DNA of 64,000 bases, from positions 248,001-312,000 of the forward strand of contig JACTVC010000023.1 in assembly GCA_018417955.1 (NCBI GenBank). The letters are read 5' to 3'. Below are positions 33,914 to 46,932 of the stretch, in pieces (positions within the stretch are counted from its first letter, which is position 1; every line of letters begins with the position of its first letter). The notes under the pieces were generated by a model, which did not search any database, was not told where the DNA came from, and saw only the letters and a program-made list of their open reading frames with translations. The DNA is from Laccaria trichodermophora. Taxonomy: Eukaryota; Basidiomycota; Agaricomycetes; Agaricales; Hydnangiaceae. Position numbers and translations under genes: made by a program.

Positions 33914-34873
33914 GGTGGGAAGGATTGAAAGGAAAGAACGGATTGAAAAGCTAATTGAAGAGCGTCGCCATCTATTTGAGCATTGACAAAGGGCCTGGGG
34001 AAAATATGCCGTGTGCCTAGTTCCAACACCTGCATAGTGATTGACGCTCGATGCTCAAATAAACAACTGAGAGCTTGAATCGATCTAAGAAACTCTAGCG
34101 CATCAAGAAAGATGAACCCAGACTTACCAGAGATCCAGGAACCGTGCGAAGCCGCAATCTATTAATGTCATGCGATAGGAATGATGATCTAAGTACAAGT
34201 CAATTATTAGATCTCCAAAAGTACAAAGGAGAGGAGAAGACAGGCTTATATCGTATCCCGAGTCCAATCGTTTACGTATACTCACAATCTATTTGAAGCT
34301 CAACATCAGCAAATCAGCCAGGTTCCTTCAGTCTTGCTAGAAAGGGGACACGTTTGAAAGTGTGGGAGGTAGCCAATGTGAGAGCTCTTTCGCAATTACA
34401 AATCATGGCCAATCAATGTAGAGTAGCGGCGACGACGTTCCAAGTTCAGCATCGCTGTAAATTGGTTAGCAAATGATGTGGAGCAGTATTGAGGACTCAT
34501 ACCGCGACATAAATAGCCCCAATACCTCACCCTTTCACTCGCCCAGCCGGAATTGATGGTGGGTCCTTTGCTTCTATCCTAATTGGCCAACATTGAAGGC
34601 CGTTATGACGGCGTGGAGGAGGATGCGCTAGTGAAGAAGGGAGGGGAAAGAGGGTAACGATGGGATAAACTATAATAGTGGTATCATGGGCGACAGCGGG
34701 AGGCAATTGCAAGGTGGCGATCCAGGATTATCTTCACGCTCAGAGGCGCCCCCCATTCAGCTGGAGCCCCGCTTTCCTGGAAGATGGAAGCCGCCAGTGA
34801 AAGGTTGTTCAAATCTTGCATTGGAGAGACTTGGCGCGTCGTACTGATGCGGTCGAAGCCCGTGAGGAAGCAG
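33914..34873. other. Promoter side of permease copy 1, no gene
   Basis: Contains the 5' flank of the permease. A 61-codon minus-strand frame near 34527-34712 and another near 34684-34944 show no similarity that I recognise. No clear repeat is seen before the terminal repeat at 34874. Confidence 0.45.
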
Positions 34874-34933
34874 TAGGGAGGCACAAAGTTGGCCGCCGTC
34901 CGCCGTCGCTTTTCGCCTTCACGCATTTGATAC

Positions 34934-36336
34934 TGGTGGTGCACAATCCTCGGTATGTGTGACGACCAGTGACATGCTGTGACAGAGCGTCACAGGCCCA
35001 ATTTCTTGAGACATTGACCTTGTAACACCAATTCAATAAATTTTTTGCAATGGGTTTGACTGAATTAAGTGAATGAATCCATTCAGAGAGTTTTCCATGT
35101 AGCAATTGCATTTATTGCTCCAAAAATGCGAAATCAGTCTGTTTTCCCTGCCAAATCAGGTAGTCTGAAGAGATTGGAATATAACTTTTCAACAACAGCA
35201 CGTATGAACATGATTTGCAGACGGATTTTACTTAAAATTTGAATTCCAATCGATCTACGGGTCCAGAAATTTTATTTATGGCCCATGTGCCGAGATACCC
35301 TTGAAAATCGGCACTTTAACATGGTTAAAGGCTAGTAATTAAATTTCTGAACCCCTAGGATTGGGGCCACATAGTAATCGATGATTTTGTCTCTGCAAAC
35401 CTAAGCCCAAATCCTATCCATTGTGAAGCTCTATAGCTTGAGAGGCAACCTTGGGCCAATAGGTGCTGCATAGCCACCAAAATGAAATATACTGTATATA
35501 TTTATACATTTGAATAGAGAATATCTATACAATTCTGGAGCACTTTTTCTCTTGCAAATCGGTGGAGAAATGACTGAGCTACATCATTTACAAGTTTGAG
35601 CTATCTGGGAAAGCATCACCAGTCTGCCAAATTGGGAAAGTGCCTATTTTGGCCACCAGTCATAGGTGGCCCAAACTTGTAAATGATGTAGCTCAGTCAT
35701 TTCTCCACCGATTTGCAAGAGAAAAAGTGCTCCAGAATTGTATAGATATTCTCTATTCAAATGTATAAATATATACAGTATATTTCATTTTGGTGGCTAT
35801 GCAGCACCTATTGGCCCAAGGTTGCCTCTCAAGCTATAGAGCTTCACAATGGATAGGATTTGGGCTTAGGTTTGCAGAGACAAAATCATCGATTACTATG
35901 TGGCCCCAATCCTAGGGGTTCAGAAATTTAATTACTAGCCTTTAACCATGTTAAAGTGCCGATTTTCAAGGGTATCTCGGCACATGGGCCATAAATAAAA
36001 TTTCTGGACCCGTAGATCGATTGGAATTCAAATTTTAAGTAAAATCCGTCTGCAAATCATGTTCATACGTGCTGTTGTTGAAAAGTTATATTCCAATCTC
36101 TTCAGACTACCTGATTTGGCAGGGAAAACAGACTGATTTCGCATTTTTGGAGCAATAAATGCAATTGCTACATGGAAAACTCTCTGAATGGATTCATTCA
36201 CTTAATTCAGTCAAACCCATTGCAAAAAATTTATTGAATTGGTGTTACAAGGTCAATGTCTCAAGAAATTGGGCCTGTGACGCTCTGTCACAGCATGTCA
36301 CTGGTCGTCACACATACCGAGGTTTGTGCACCACCA
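34934..36336. mobile_element. Foldback palindrome with 665-bp arms
   Basis: Arms 34934-35598 and 35672-36336 are reverse complements of each other without indels around a 73-bp spacer; the one difference I noticed is near the outer ends (acaatcc versus acaaacc). The perfect 7-bp direct repeat ttgatac flanks it (34927-34933 and 36337-36343), so it inserted as a unit. The ends read TGGTGGTGCAC. The short frame beginning MQLLHGKLSEW appears once per arm only because of the symmetry and is not a gene. Confidence 0.88.
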
Positions 36337-36510
36337 TTGATACCGTTATATAATCATTTTTAAAGTCCACTTTGTCACAAACTCAGAGTTGATACAATGT
36401 GGATAAGATATCCCTTTCCTGCCTGTCGAAGGATGCCTCAACTCTCCATGCACCAGGACTTAATAAACCAGTACATGCTCTCGATGCATGCATCAGATTT
36501 TTACACTAGC

Positions 36511-36748
36511 TGTTGGAATAACACCTGGAATATGGTCAAGTATTCCACGCATCTCGAGGACTTTGTAGATAGATTGAGAATACTTAATTACTAAGCCCGA
36601 GGACATCACTGAGGTGATTTCTCACACACCTAGTATCCTGTAGTATATTCTAGTATTTACATTTTGTAGTATATAAGGGCGATGAAGTCGCCCTCTACAT
36701 TAATCATTATTCTTTGAACTTACCACTGCGCTATATATACTCTTAACA
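36511..36748 (+). repeat. 5' LTR of Copia element A
   Basis: 238 bp, TG...CA bounded, with a TATA-like tagtatataaggg at about 36667, the likely start region of element transcription. Confidence 0.92.
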
Positions 36749-36867
36749 GGTTATGGGCCCCGGCCTATAAAAACCTATACACATATTCATTACACACGCA
36801 CACGCATACACACGCATACACACAAACTTTATCTGGTATGCTTATCTACATTACGTAACTTACTACA

Positions 36868-39800
36868 ATGTCGGAAGAATATACAACAGGATCTTACCGG
36901 ATGGAAATGCTGAAGGCCACAAATTGGATGCCATGGAAGTGATGGATGATGGCTGTGCTTCGTGACCTTGGACTGGAGAAGTATATTGCAAAGGATGCAA
37001 AACCTCCAGGATCAGCCGATCCCCAAAACCTGAAAACGGAAGAATTAGCAGCAACGAGGAAATGGGCCAAAGGCGATGCCAAGGCGCAGACAAGAATAGA
37101 ACTCACTATCAGCGATGCAGAAATGATCCACATCAGTGGCACAACAACAGCGCGGGAAATGTGGGATCAACTCACCATGGTCAAGGAATCCAAGGGCAGG
37201 CTAGGGGTGCTTGCAACACGTCGCATGCTATACAGAATGAGCGCAGATGAGGGAATTGATCTGGTTGAACATATATCGAAGCTAAGAAAGCTTCAGGAAG
37301 AATTGCACCTAATGGAAAACATGGTTTCAGATGAAGATTTCGTCATGATCTTGATCACGTCACTCCCTGAAAGTTGGGATAATTATACTTCATCGTACCT
37401 GGGTGCATCTGGAAATAAACCGACCCTGAAATCACACGAGCTTATTGCGATTTTGATCGATAAATACTGCTGTCATCAAGGACGAAATGAGGAGACATCT
37501 GGAGGATTGTCTATGCAAGCTAGGCATCAGCAAAAAGGCGGGAGAAATACAGGCTCACAGGGAAAGAAGAAAACAGATGTGGAGTGCTACAACTGCCACA
37601 AGAAAGGCCACATGTCAAATGAATGTTGGGCCAAAGGTGGAGGCCATGAGGGACAAGGTCCTAAGGGCTGTCGAGGACCAAATCGAGGTGACAGATCTCA
37701 CCAAACACAAGATTCCGTGAACAATTCACTAGGCGATTGTGCCTACACGGTCAATCAAAATATCCACAATTTTTCGAAATATGACTGGGTTCTTGATTCA
37801 GCCACGACATCACACATTTGCACGATCCGAGATGTATTTACTGATTATGAGCCGTTAAACTCTGAAGTTGATGGTATTGGTGGATCAGCAATGACACAGG
37901 GACGAGGAACAGTGGCAGTCAACTTTAAATTTGATGGCCAATCAATCAAGCACATTTTGCGGAATGTATTACATGTCCCGAAAGCACCAAATTGCTTACT
38001 TTCAATTCCTCGCTTAGCAATTGGAGGAGGAAGGGTAGAATTTAATGGCAATGGATGCCAACTATATGACAAAACTAATAGGGTCATTGGAAAGGGAAAG
38101 TTGACGAACATGTTATATTTGCTTGATGCACACGCGGAATTGCCAAATCGGGAAAGCGCCCAATACGCATCAATTTGGACACACTCTTGGGATCAATGGC
38201 ATTGACTTTATGGCCACATCTCTGTCAATGCAATTAAAAGCCTGAAATCAAATGAAATGGTGGATGGGCTCAAGATTGATGAGTCTACAATTCCATCATT
38301 AACTTGCGAGGCTTGTATTCAAGCAAAACAAGCACACAAACCTTTTCCACAAGAAGCAAAAAATCGATCCGAGATACCTGGTGAACGCATCATGAGTGAT
38401 GTATGGGGACCAGCACAAACAGAGTCAATTGGATGGTGGAAATATTATGTTTCATTTACAGATGACAGCACACATTTAACCGCCATACTATTCCTAAAAA
38501 ACAAGGGACAAGCATTTGACCGCATTAAGGAGTATGTTGCTGTTATTGAACGGAAATTTGGAAAACCTCCAAGATTTATGCGATTTGATAATGGGAAGGA
38601 ACTGGTTAATGAGAAACTTCAAAATTGGACTGCAGAAAAAGGAATTACTATTGAAACATCTGCTCCATATTCACCTTCTCAAAATGGAGTTGCAGAAAGG
38701 TTTAATCGCACACTTTTGGAACTTGCACAGGCAATGTTAATTGTGAAAAACCTTCCAGTATTTTTATGGGACGAAGCGGTCACGCACGCGGCATATTTAC
38801 GAAACCGCACGCCCACACACACTTTAAACGGCAAAACACCGTACGAAGCTTGGACAGGTAATAAACCTGACATTTCGCACCTCAGGGAATTCGGATGCGA
38901 CATTTGGGTGCTAGACGAGACCAAGGGTCGTTCTAAGCTCGCACCAAAATCAAACAAATTTATTTTTGTAGGATTTCACGATGGATCAAAGTCAGTCCGT
39001 TATTACGATGCTAAAACTCGAAAAATTAAAGTCTCACGCAATGTGGCATTTAACGAAAATGAAGAGCCACGAGAACTCGAAATTAAAGCTAATTTACCGG
39101 GTTTGCGCATCGAGGGGGAGCCAGAGGAAAAATCAAATGCTCAAACACCTCAAGAAATTGAAAAAACATTAAATCCTATTCCTACAACAATTCCTACACA
39201 AGAAATACCAAGTCCTATTGAACCCATAAATTCCCCAGCTCTTAGACCTCATAGAACTCGCACTGAACACGATTATCGACTCCTAAATAATCCACAGGCA
39301 CAACCAACAGATCGCACACTTGAAAATGCGACACCACCTGATATTACACGACACACAGAGTCATCAGCTGCGAAAATAATTTCTAAAAATCGCACTCACC
39401 TTGCCTTCGAAGATTTTATCAGATTTTCAACCGAAAAATCGTTCCAAGTGCTCTCAGGAATTTCTGATAAAGATGGATTGCCAGAGACACTTGAAAATGC
39501 GATGCAAACTGAGGAGAAAGATCATTGGAAAGCTGCTGTGGAAGCAGAATTAAATGTTTTAGAAAAAATGGGCACATGGAAAATGGAAGACTTACCAATA
39601 GGAAGGGAACCAATTGGATGCCATTGGGTATTCGATAAAAAACGAGACGAGCATGGAAACATTGTAAAATACAAGGCATGACTTGTAGCGCAAGGTTTCT
39701 CGCAGAAACCAGGAACGGATTTTAGCCATAACAGCACGTTTGCACCTGTTATGCGCTTCGAGACGCTACGCATGATGCTTGCACTCGCCGCAGTCAATAA

Positions 39801-41061
39801 ATGGGATATGCGTCAGCTCGATGTGAAAAGTGCATATTTAAATGGAAAACTCACAGAGGAAATTTATATGAATCAACCCCCGGGTTTTTCAGATGGCAGT
39901 GGACGCATTTGTCGATTACAGCGTGCGCTTTATGGATTAAAGCAGGCCGGACACACATGGAATCGTGAATTTAACGGCGCTATGGAAGACCTGGGATTTA
40001 TGCAGCTAAAAACGGACTATTGCTGCTATATTCGGAGAGAGGGGGAGAAATTTGTGATTTTATTGGTATGGGTGGATGTCATACTCACACTCACCAATAA
40101 CCCTGCGGAAAGTGATCAAGTCGAAACAGAACTCAAATCAAAATATGAAATCAAAGCATTGGGCCAACCTTCATTATTGTTAGGCATGAAGGTTACTCAT
40201 GACACTACAAACCATACTATCTCACTTTCGCAAACTCATTACATTGACAAACTTCTCAAGAAATTTAATCTCGAAAATCTGAATCCAGTTACCACGCCAC
40301 TTGATCCGAACGTAGATCTAAATCAGGATGATGAGCCATCAGATGATGACATCACTCATGGCACGCAAGGGTCAGGGATCTATGCAACAATGATTGGATC
40401 GCTAATGTACGCCGCATTGGGAACGCGCCCAGATATTGCGTACGCAACAAATAGACTTGCACAATTCACGAGCCGACCCCAACCGAAGCATTGGACTGCC
40501 ATTAAAAGAATATTTCGTTATCTGAAAGGCACACGAAATTGTGTACTCATGTATGGAGGAATAAACTCCAATGCAGATATAAATATTTACTGCGATGCTG
40601 ATTGGGCTTTACATGCTGACAGAAAATCAGTCAGTGGATATGTAGTAATCATAGCTGGTGGAGCTGTGGCTTGGAGCTCGAAAAAGCAAAATACTGTTGC
40701 TCTTTCAACTGCTGAGGCAGAATATACTTCTGCTACTCATACTGCCAAACAAGTACTTTGGCATAGGTCTTTATTTAAAGAACTCGAAATTCCACAGCCA
40801 AAAACATCCACAATTTTCACGGATAACCAGGCTGCAATATCTATTGGTCATAATCCAGAGTTTCATGCTCGGACAAAGCATATTGACATTGCACTCCATT
40901 TCTTATGCGATCACATCGAAAAAGGAAACCTAGATTTGATCTACATATCAACTCACAACAATCTCGCGGATTTATTCACAAAGGGTCTCCCGCGGATTGT
41001 ACACCAAGACTTAACTTGTGAGATAGGTGTAATACCTGACCAAGGGGGAGTGTTGGAATAA
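36868..41061 (+). pseudogene. Gag-Pol frame of Copia A, broken by three TGA codons
   Basis: A single frame of about 1,397 codons runs from ATG 36868 to TAG 41061 with in-frame TGA at 36940-36942, 38203-38205 and 39679-39681. Order: Gag with zinc knuckle CYNCHKKGHMSNEC (37585 region), aspartic protease (WVLDSATTSH), integrase with GHIS...CEACIQAKQ and SDVWGPAQTESIGWW, reverse transcriptase (YLNGKLTEEIYMNQPPGF), and RNase H (VALSTAEAEYTSATH). At the usual YVDD site the sequence is WVDV, so the second catalytic aspartate is lost. Each TGA stands where the family has Arg, for instance before the GH of the integrase zinc site and in the KARLVAQG motif of RT. Not functional. Confidence 0.92.
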
Positions 41062-41288
41062 CACCTGGAATATGGTCAAGTATTCTATGCATCTCGAGGA
41101 CTTCGTAGATAGATTGAGAATACTTAATTACTAAGCCCGAGGACATCACCGAGGTGATTTCTCACACACCTAGTATCCTGTAGTATATTCTAGTATTTAC
41201 ATTTTGTAGTATATAAGGGCGACGAAGTTGCCCTCTACATTAATCATTATTCTTTGAACTTACCACTGCGCTATATATACTCTCAACA
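41051..41288 (+). repeat. 3' LTR of Copia element A
   Basis: 238-bp copy of the 5' LTR with about seven substitutions, preceded by the polypurine tract. Confidence 0.92.
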
Positions 41289-41975
41289 CCAGCAGATCGA
41301 CAAACCATTGAACATAGGCAGAAAGGAGATGACCAGAATGATATCACCTGGTTATCTGGGATCTTGGGCTTAATCCCATTGGTCATATTATATGGATAAT
41401 GTGATTATTATATAGATACTTGGGATTATTCTATAGGTACTTGGAAGAGTAAAGACTGTAGTTCATGTGCAGGACCGACGCGAGTGAGGGGAGACATGAT
41501 CCATCACAGTTTGGTCACATCGGGCATGATTATATAACGGTATCAAATGCGTGAAGGCGAAAAGCGACGGCGGACGGTGGCCAACTTTGTGCCTCCCTAG
41601 TGGCTGGAGGATGTGAAGCAGTCACTGGTCAAGCTTTGAGAGCTGGAAAAACGTGAACTAAGAGAGGCACCATAAAGAACAAACACACCCAAGGGGGTGG
41701 CGGAACGTGGATCCCACATATAGGGTTACTAGGGGGGGGGGATCCGCTAGGGGGTCAAAATTTTTTTTGGGACCTACTGTATAAAGTCCTTCCAATTAGC
41801 CTGAATAACGCTCACAAAGAAGTTGGAGCATTCAGATGTACAGCAAGCTGCAAATCTACAACTGAGAGCCAATACAAACTTTTTTGTAACACCTGCAGGA
41901 TGCTGCATTCATGCTGCATTCGGTACATACTACCCTGTGTCCAGGCTGCTGAGGTTAGACGTTGAAGGCTCATGA

Positions 41976-42368
41976 TGTTGGAATATTCAAGGTCACGACG
42001 ACCTTGTAATCATCCCGTTCTCCATATCTTCGGAGAAATTCTTTTACTTACATTTAGTTCCCCTTACTCACATGTTCCTCCCTATTTCATATTCTGTATT
42101 ACTCGTGATACATTCCTTGCACACGTCCAAATCTACTGTGTGCCTTTCAGTTTCTCCGTAGCAGTTAAATACTCTAGTCTACGTACTTCCACCTCAGTCG
42201 TTTGGCTTACCTGCGCAAACACTGAGGTGAATATCTTCTACTTACTTTTTATTCACTTTACTGATTCACCTGTAGTCTACGTTATCTTTGTATAGGTGAA
42301 TCCAAGAGTTGTTTGGCTTACCTGTGCAAACACTGAGTCTATGTTATCTTCGTATAGCTAATCTTACA
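41976..42368 (+). repeat. 5' LTR of Copia element B
   Basis: 393 bp. It contains an internal direct repeat of the stretch tgtttggcttacctg (near 42198 and 42310), so part of the LTR is itself duplicated. Confidence 0.92.
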
Positions 42369-42428
42369 GGTTATTGGGCCCCGCGCACCCTGCCTATTTT
42401 TACTGTGTACCCCTTGCACGCTGCTACT

Positions 42429-45400
42429 ATGTCCGTCGCTACCGCTTTGCTCAACGATATCCTCCCGTCGAGTGTTCCCAAGCTTGATACTACCGGCCTC
42501 AACTGGGCTGTATTTTCCCTCCATTTCGAAGACGCCGTCCAGCCTAAAGGGTTCTGGGGTCACTTCTCTGGTATCACCCCACACCCCACTGCCGCAAACC
42601 CCTCTGCACCCACTACTGAGGAACTCGCCGCCATTGAGAAATGGGACAAGGACGAGCGGTCAGCCAGGTCCTTGCTCACCCAGAAATTGCCAGATTCCGC
42701 CCTGATGCGCATTCGAAACAAGTCAACTGTTAAGGAGTGCTGGGAAGCAATCACAATGGAATTTACCCAGAAAGGCGCGTTCGCGCAAACAGAGCTTTGC
42801 GCGTGCTTCTTGGACATGAAGTGCCCTGAGAAGGGCAATGTCTGAGAGTTCCTGGATTCCCTATGTGTGAAGCGCAAGGAGTTAGCAATGGTTGGCGTTG
42901 AGATCGACACCAGGGATTACCTTTCCACCATCATTTCATCCCTTCCTATGTCCCTGTCCAACTTTGCCTCCAATCAGCTTGCTGCCGCTAAGCTCTACCA
43001 CACAACGAAGACCATCGATCCCGACGTGCTCATCTCCCTCATCTCTGAGGAGTACAAGCAGCAGAAAGTTCAGTGGTCACGTCGTTCCAATGGGAAGTCT
43101 CCCAAGGACGATGATCGCGATGAAGCTATGACTGCGTCTGCGTCTTCGTCAAAGGGCAGGAAAGCTGGGGGCTGCAACCACAAGTATCCTCGTGGTTCCT
43201 GCTGGGGCTGTGGAGGGGAAGGGCATTTTAGGGATAAATGTCCCAACAAAGTGAAGGACGGAAAGAAATTGAAGGACTCACCAAAAAGCAGCTCTGCCAA
43301 CGCTGCTGTTGGCGTGAATTCAGACTCCAATTGCGAGGGGGCTTTTGCTGCCGTGGCCATCACTGACTATGAGTCAGATGATAGCATGCCTGACCTTCAG
43401 GCTGTGTCGGACTCTGATTCAGATGACGGTATGCCTGACCTCCAGGCTGTGTCGGACTCCGATTCAGATGACGAGCCTGAGAGTGGCGCCGTTACTGATA
43501 GCGACTGGTTCTCTGAGGCGGCAGATGAAGGGGCGAGCGTTGAAGGGTGTTCTGAAGGGAGTAACTGGGATTTTGACGATTTATTCAAAGATCCCGCGCC
43601 AGCCGCTGATGCACCATTTGCGCTGGAGGACTCTGGCACCCCTGAACATGTTGCAGCATTTGTCAGTGCTGATAGCAACGTCGCCAATGCTTCACACACT
43701 GAGGTTTATGACTCTGGTTGCACGTCTCACATTTCGCCATACCGAGATGATCTCAAAAATTTTGTTGAGATTCCGCTGAAGTCTTTCTGAGCTGCCAACA
43801 AGCAAGATTTTCAGGCTGTTGGCAAGGGCGAGATGGTGATTGACATACCTAATGGTGCCGACATCTCGCAGCTGCGCCTTACAGAAGTTCTCTATTCCCC
43901 TGAGGTTGGATACACCCTCGTGTCTGTTGGACAACTCGACGACAATGGTTTTACGGCCACTTTTGGAGGTGGCAAGTGCGTTGTTCGAGGTCCTGATGGG
44001 GAGGAACTAGGTTCCATCCCCAAGTCGAGCCGAGGCCTGTATAAAGTTATACATGAGGGGGAATCTGCAAACGCAGCGGAGGAAGCTATTACCTTGGAGC
44101 AGCTCCATCGTCGAATGGGCCACATCTCCCCAGGCATCGCAAAGAAACTTGTTACCCAGGGCTTCGTGACGGGTGTTCGTCTGGTCTCTACGGCTGACAC
44201 AGAAATTTTTTGCGAGTCGTGTATCTACGCTAAAGCTACAAGGAAACCTGTTTCCAAGGCTCGTGAGGGCGAGCGCGCCAAGAAATTTGGCGAAGAGGTC
44301 CATTCAGACCTCTGGGGACCTGCTCCTGTTCAGATGAAAGGCGGTCGACGTTACTACATTACATTTGTTGACGACTACACTCGGCTTACCCACCTTTATC
44401 TTCTTCACTTGAAGGATGAGGCTTTTGAGGCCTACAAGGAGTTCGAGGCTTGGTCCACAAACCAGCTCGAAGCGCCAGTTCGTGTTCTTCACTCAGATCG
44501 AGGGGGAGAATACCTGGGGAAAGAATTCACGGTTCATTTGAAGTCAAAGGGCACAAAGCAAAAACTTACTGTCCATCATACCCCTCAACACAATGGTGTT
44601 GCAGAACAGCATAACCGCACTATCGTCGAACGCATTCGAGCCCTCTTGCACGCTAGTGGCCTTCCCAAGTATTTGTGGGGAGAAGCGGCACGTCACGTTG
44701 TTTGGTTGATGAATCGAACGTTGACGAAGGCTGTCAATGGCAAAACACCTTACGAAGCGGCCCTTGGCGTGAAGCCGGATCTGAGCAGTGTGCGTGAATG
44801 GGGTGATAAGTGTTGGATCCGCGTGGAAAAGGGCAATAAGCTGGGCAGCCGTGTCCGTGAAGGTCGTTGGGTTGGCATAGACGACGAGAGCAAGGGTTGC
44901 CGGGTTTATTGGCTGGATACAAAGACGGTGACAGTTGAGCGCAATGTCTATTTTGACCCTACTAGCGCATCAGTTGATCGTCTCGAGGGGGAGGACTGGC
45001 AGTTTGTCGAAACGACAACTGACGGACTCACCTCTACATCACTATCCCCTTCCCCCGCCATTGTGACACCACCTAGTCAACCCAAACCATCCCACGAACC
45101 CGAAACTCCTGCTGAAAGTGAACATGAGGAGGAGGAGGAACCCCACAAGAAATGTGCTTGCAAACCCAGCCAGCGGGTGCTTGACATCCTTGCTGGGTGC
45201 ACTGTGAACTCCTCTTGCCCATCTGACCCCCTTGTCGCACCTGGTGTTCAAGTGCCGACTGTTGTTGTTGAGGAAACCCCTGACATGTTGACAGCTGCCG
45301 ATCTTGATGAGTATGTTATGGTGACTGAAATGAGTGAGGCTGAGGGATTGGAACCCCGCAGCCTTGCAGAAGCGAAACGCGGTCCGGATTGGTTGTTCTG

Positions 45401-46925
45401 GGAGAAGGCGATTCGTGAGGAGTTGCAGACGCTCGAGGAGGCTGGTACTTGGGAGCTTGTGGACCTTCCTGCTGGTGCAAACCTAGTTGGGTCGAAATGG
45501 GTGTTTTGCGTGAAAAAGGATGCTGGTGGGCACGTCGTATGCTTCAAAGCGCGTTTGGTTGCCCAGGGTTTCTCGCAAGTGCCGGGTGTCGATTATTTCG
45601 ACACCTTTGTGCCAGTTGCGAAACTCGCGTCAATCCGGACTGTACTCGCAATGGCTGCCAAGCTGGATTTCGAACTTCATCAGATCGATATCAAGAGCGC
45701 GTACTTGAATGGTGAACTTACCGAGAATGAAACCATCTACATGAGACAGCCCCCTGGATACCCTGCACCCAACTCCTCTGGGAAGGTGTGCCATCTCTTG
45801 AAGACATTGTACAGCTTGAAGCAGTCGGGTCGTCGTTGGTACCAGAAGCTCGTGGAGATTCTGGTGAAGCGTTTGGCATTTGTCAGAAGCAACGTTGATC
45901 AGGCTGTGTTCTATCGTCACAGTGGTCACGATGGTCACGCTACCATAATCGTTGTCGTTCATGTCAATGACTGCACCATCGCTGCATCCACGCTTACCCT
46001 CATCATTGCCTTCAAGCGTCAGATCGCCGAATATGTGGAGATAACCGACCTTGGGGAGCTTCACTGGCTCCTTGGCATCGAGATCAAACGCGACCGCGAA
46101 CGCCGGACCATCCACCTGTCCCAATGCTCCTACATCGACTCAATCATCACTCGATACAACTTCCAGGATTTGAAGCCGGTATCGACGCCCATGGAGACCA
46201 GCACACGTCTTTCCACCTCACAAGCTCCAGCCACCACGCTCAAAATCGCCAAGATGCGCGATGTGCCTTATTTGGAAGCAGTCGGCTTGCTCATGTATGC
46301 CTCCCTCGGCACTCATCCCGACATTTTGTATGCAGTGCAAACCGTTTCTCGCTTTTCCAAGAACCCCAGACTCGCGCATTGGGACGCCGTCAAGCGAATC
46401 TTTCGCTATTTGAAGGGCACGGCGGATCTGTGGTTGTCATACGGAGCAGTGAAGGAAAATTTGGTTGGGTATGCGGATGCAGATGGGAGCATGGCAGAGG
46501 ATAGGCACACTATCTCTGGGTACACTTTTATGCTTCATGGTGGAGCAGTTTCTTGGAGTGCTAAACGGCAGGAGATCATCTCTCTCTCCACCACGGAGAG
46601 CGAGTACGTTGCCGTCACTCATGCCACTAAGGAGGGCCTCTGGATTCAGTCCCTCCTCTCACAACTCTTCCCCGGCAAACTCGACCCCACCACTCTTTTT
46701 TCGGACAATCAATCCGCTGTGGCCCTCGCTAAAGACCACCAGTACCATGCTCGCACCAAGCATATCGACATCCGCTTTCATTTTATTTGATACGTCATCG
46801 AAAACGGTTCTATTTGGCTTATTTATTGCCCTACAGATGACATGGTTGCCGACACCCTTACCAAAGCCCTTCCATCCGCTAAGGTCAAGCACTTTGCATC
46901 CCAGCTCAGACTTTCCGTGCCTTGA
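42429..46925 (+). pseudogene. Gag-Pol frame of Copia B, broken by three TGA codons
   Basis: One frame of about 1,498 codons from ATG 42429 to TGA 46925, interrupted by TGA at 42843-42845, 43788-43790 and 46788-46790. Order: Gag (LNWAVFSLHFEDAVQ), zinc knuckle CWGCGGEGHFRDKC, two copies of an acidic MPDLQAVSDSDSDD repeat, protease YDSGCTSHISPYRDD, integrase (HRRMGHISPG, CESCIYAKAT, SDLWGPAPVQ, NGVAEQHNRT), RT (SAYLNGELTENETIYMRQPP) and RNase H (ISLSTTESEYVAVTH). The catalytic RT site reads HVND instead of HVDD; gat to aat is the transition expected from CpG decay on the other strand. All three stops replace an expected Arg. Not functional. Confidence 0.92.
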
Positions 46926-46932
46926 GGGGGAG

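Larger units (their letters stand above)
36511..41288 (+). mobile_element. Copia-type LTR retrotransposon A (decayed)
   Basis: Complete element with two 238-bp LTRs (36511-36748 and 41051-41288) starting TGTTGGAATA and ending ACA, differing at about seven positions. The primer-binding region follows as GGTTATGGGCCCCGG, and the polypurine tract AAGGGGGAG precedes the 3' LTR. Target duplications would be ctagc (36506-36510) and ccagc (41289-41293), one mismatch. It lies inside the small TA-flanked element. Gene order protease, integrase, RT, RNase H defines Ty1/Copia. Confidence 0.93.
34874..41599. mobile_element. Small TA-flanked inverted-repeat element split by two insertions
   Basis: The segment 41526-41599 is the reverse complement of 34874-34933 continued at 36344-36357: 74 bp with one mismatch once the palindrome at 34934-36336 is removed. 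The repeats start with GGGAGGCACAAAGTTGGCC and are bounded by TA on both sides, as in Tc1/mariner-type MITEs. Removing the palindrome and Copia element A leaves only about 390 bp of interior (36358-36510 plus 41289-41525) with no gene. I infer a non-autonomous DNA element that served as target for two later insertions; the superfamily is tentative. Confidence 0.65.

Noticed and set aside
34809..36353. Two identical small genes starting MQLLHGKLSEW
   Set aside because: They are the same chance frame seen in both arms of the palindrome.
41972..42295. 107-codon frame starting MMLEYSRSRRP
   Set aside because: It lies within the 5' LTR of Copia B and recurs in the 3' LTR, so it is repeat sequence rather than a gene.
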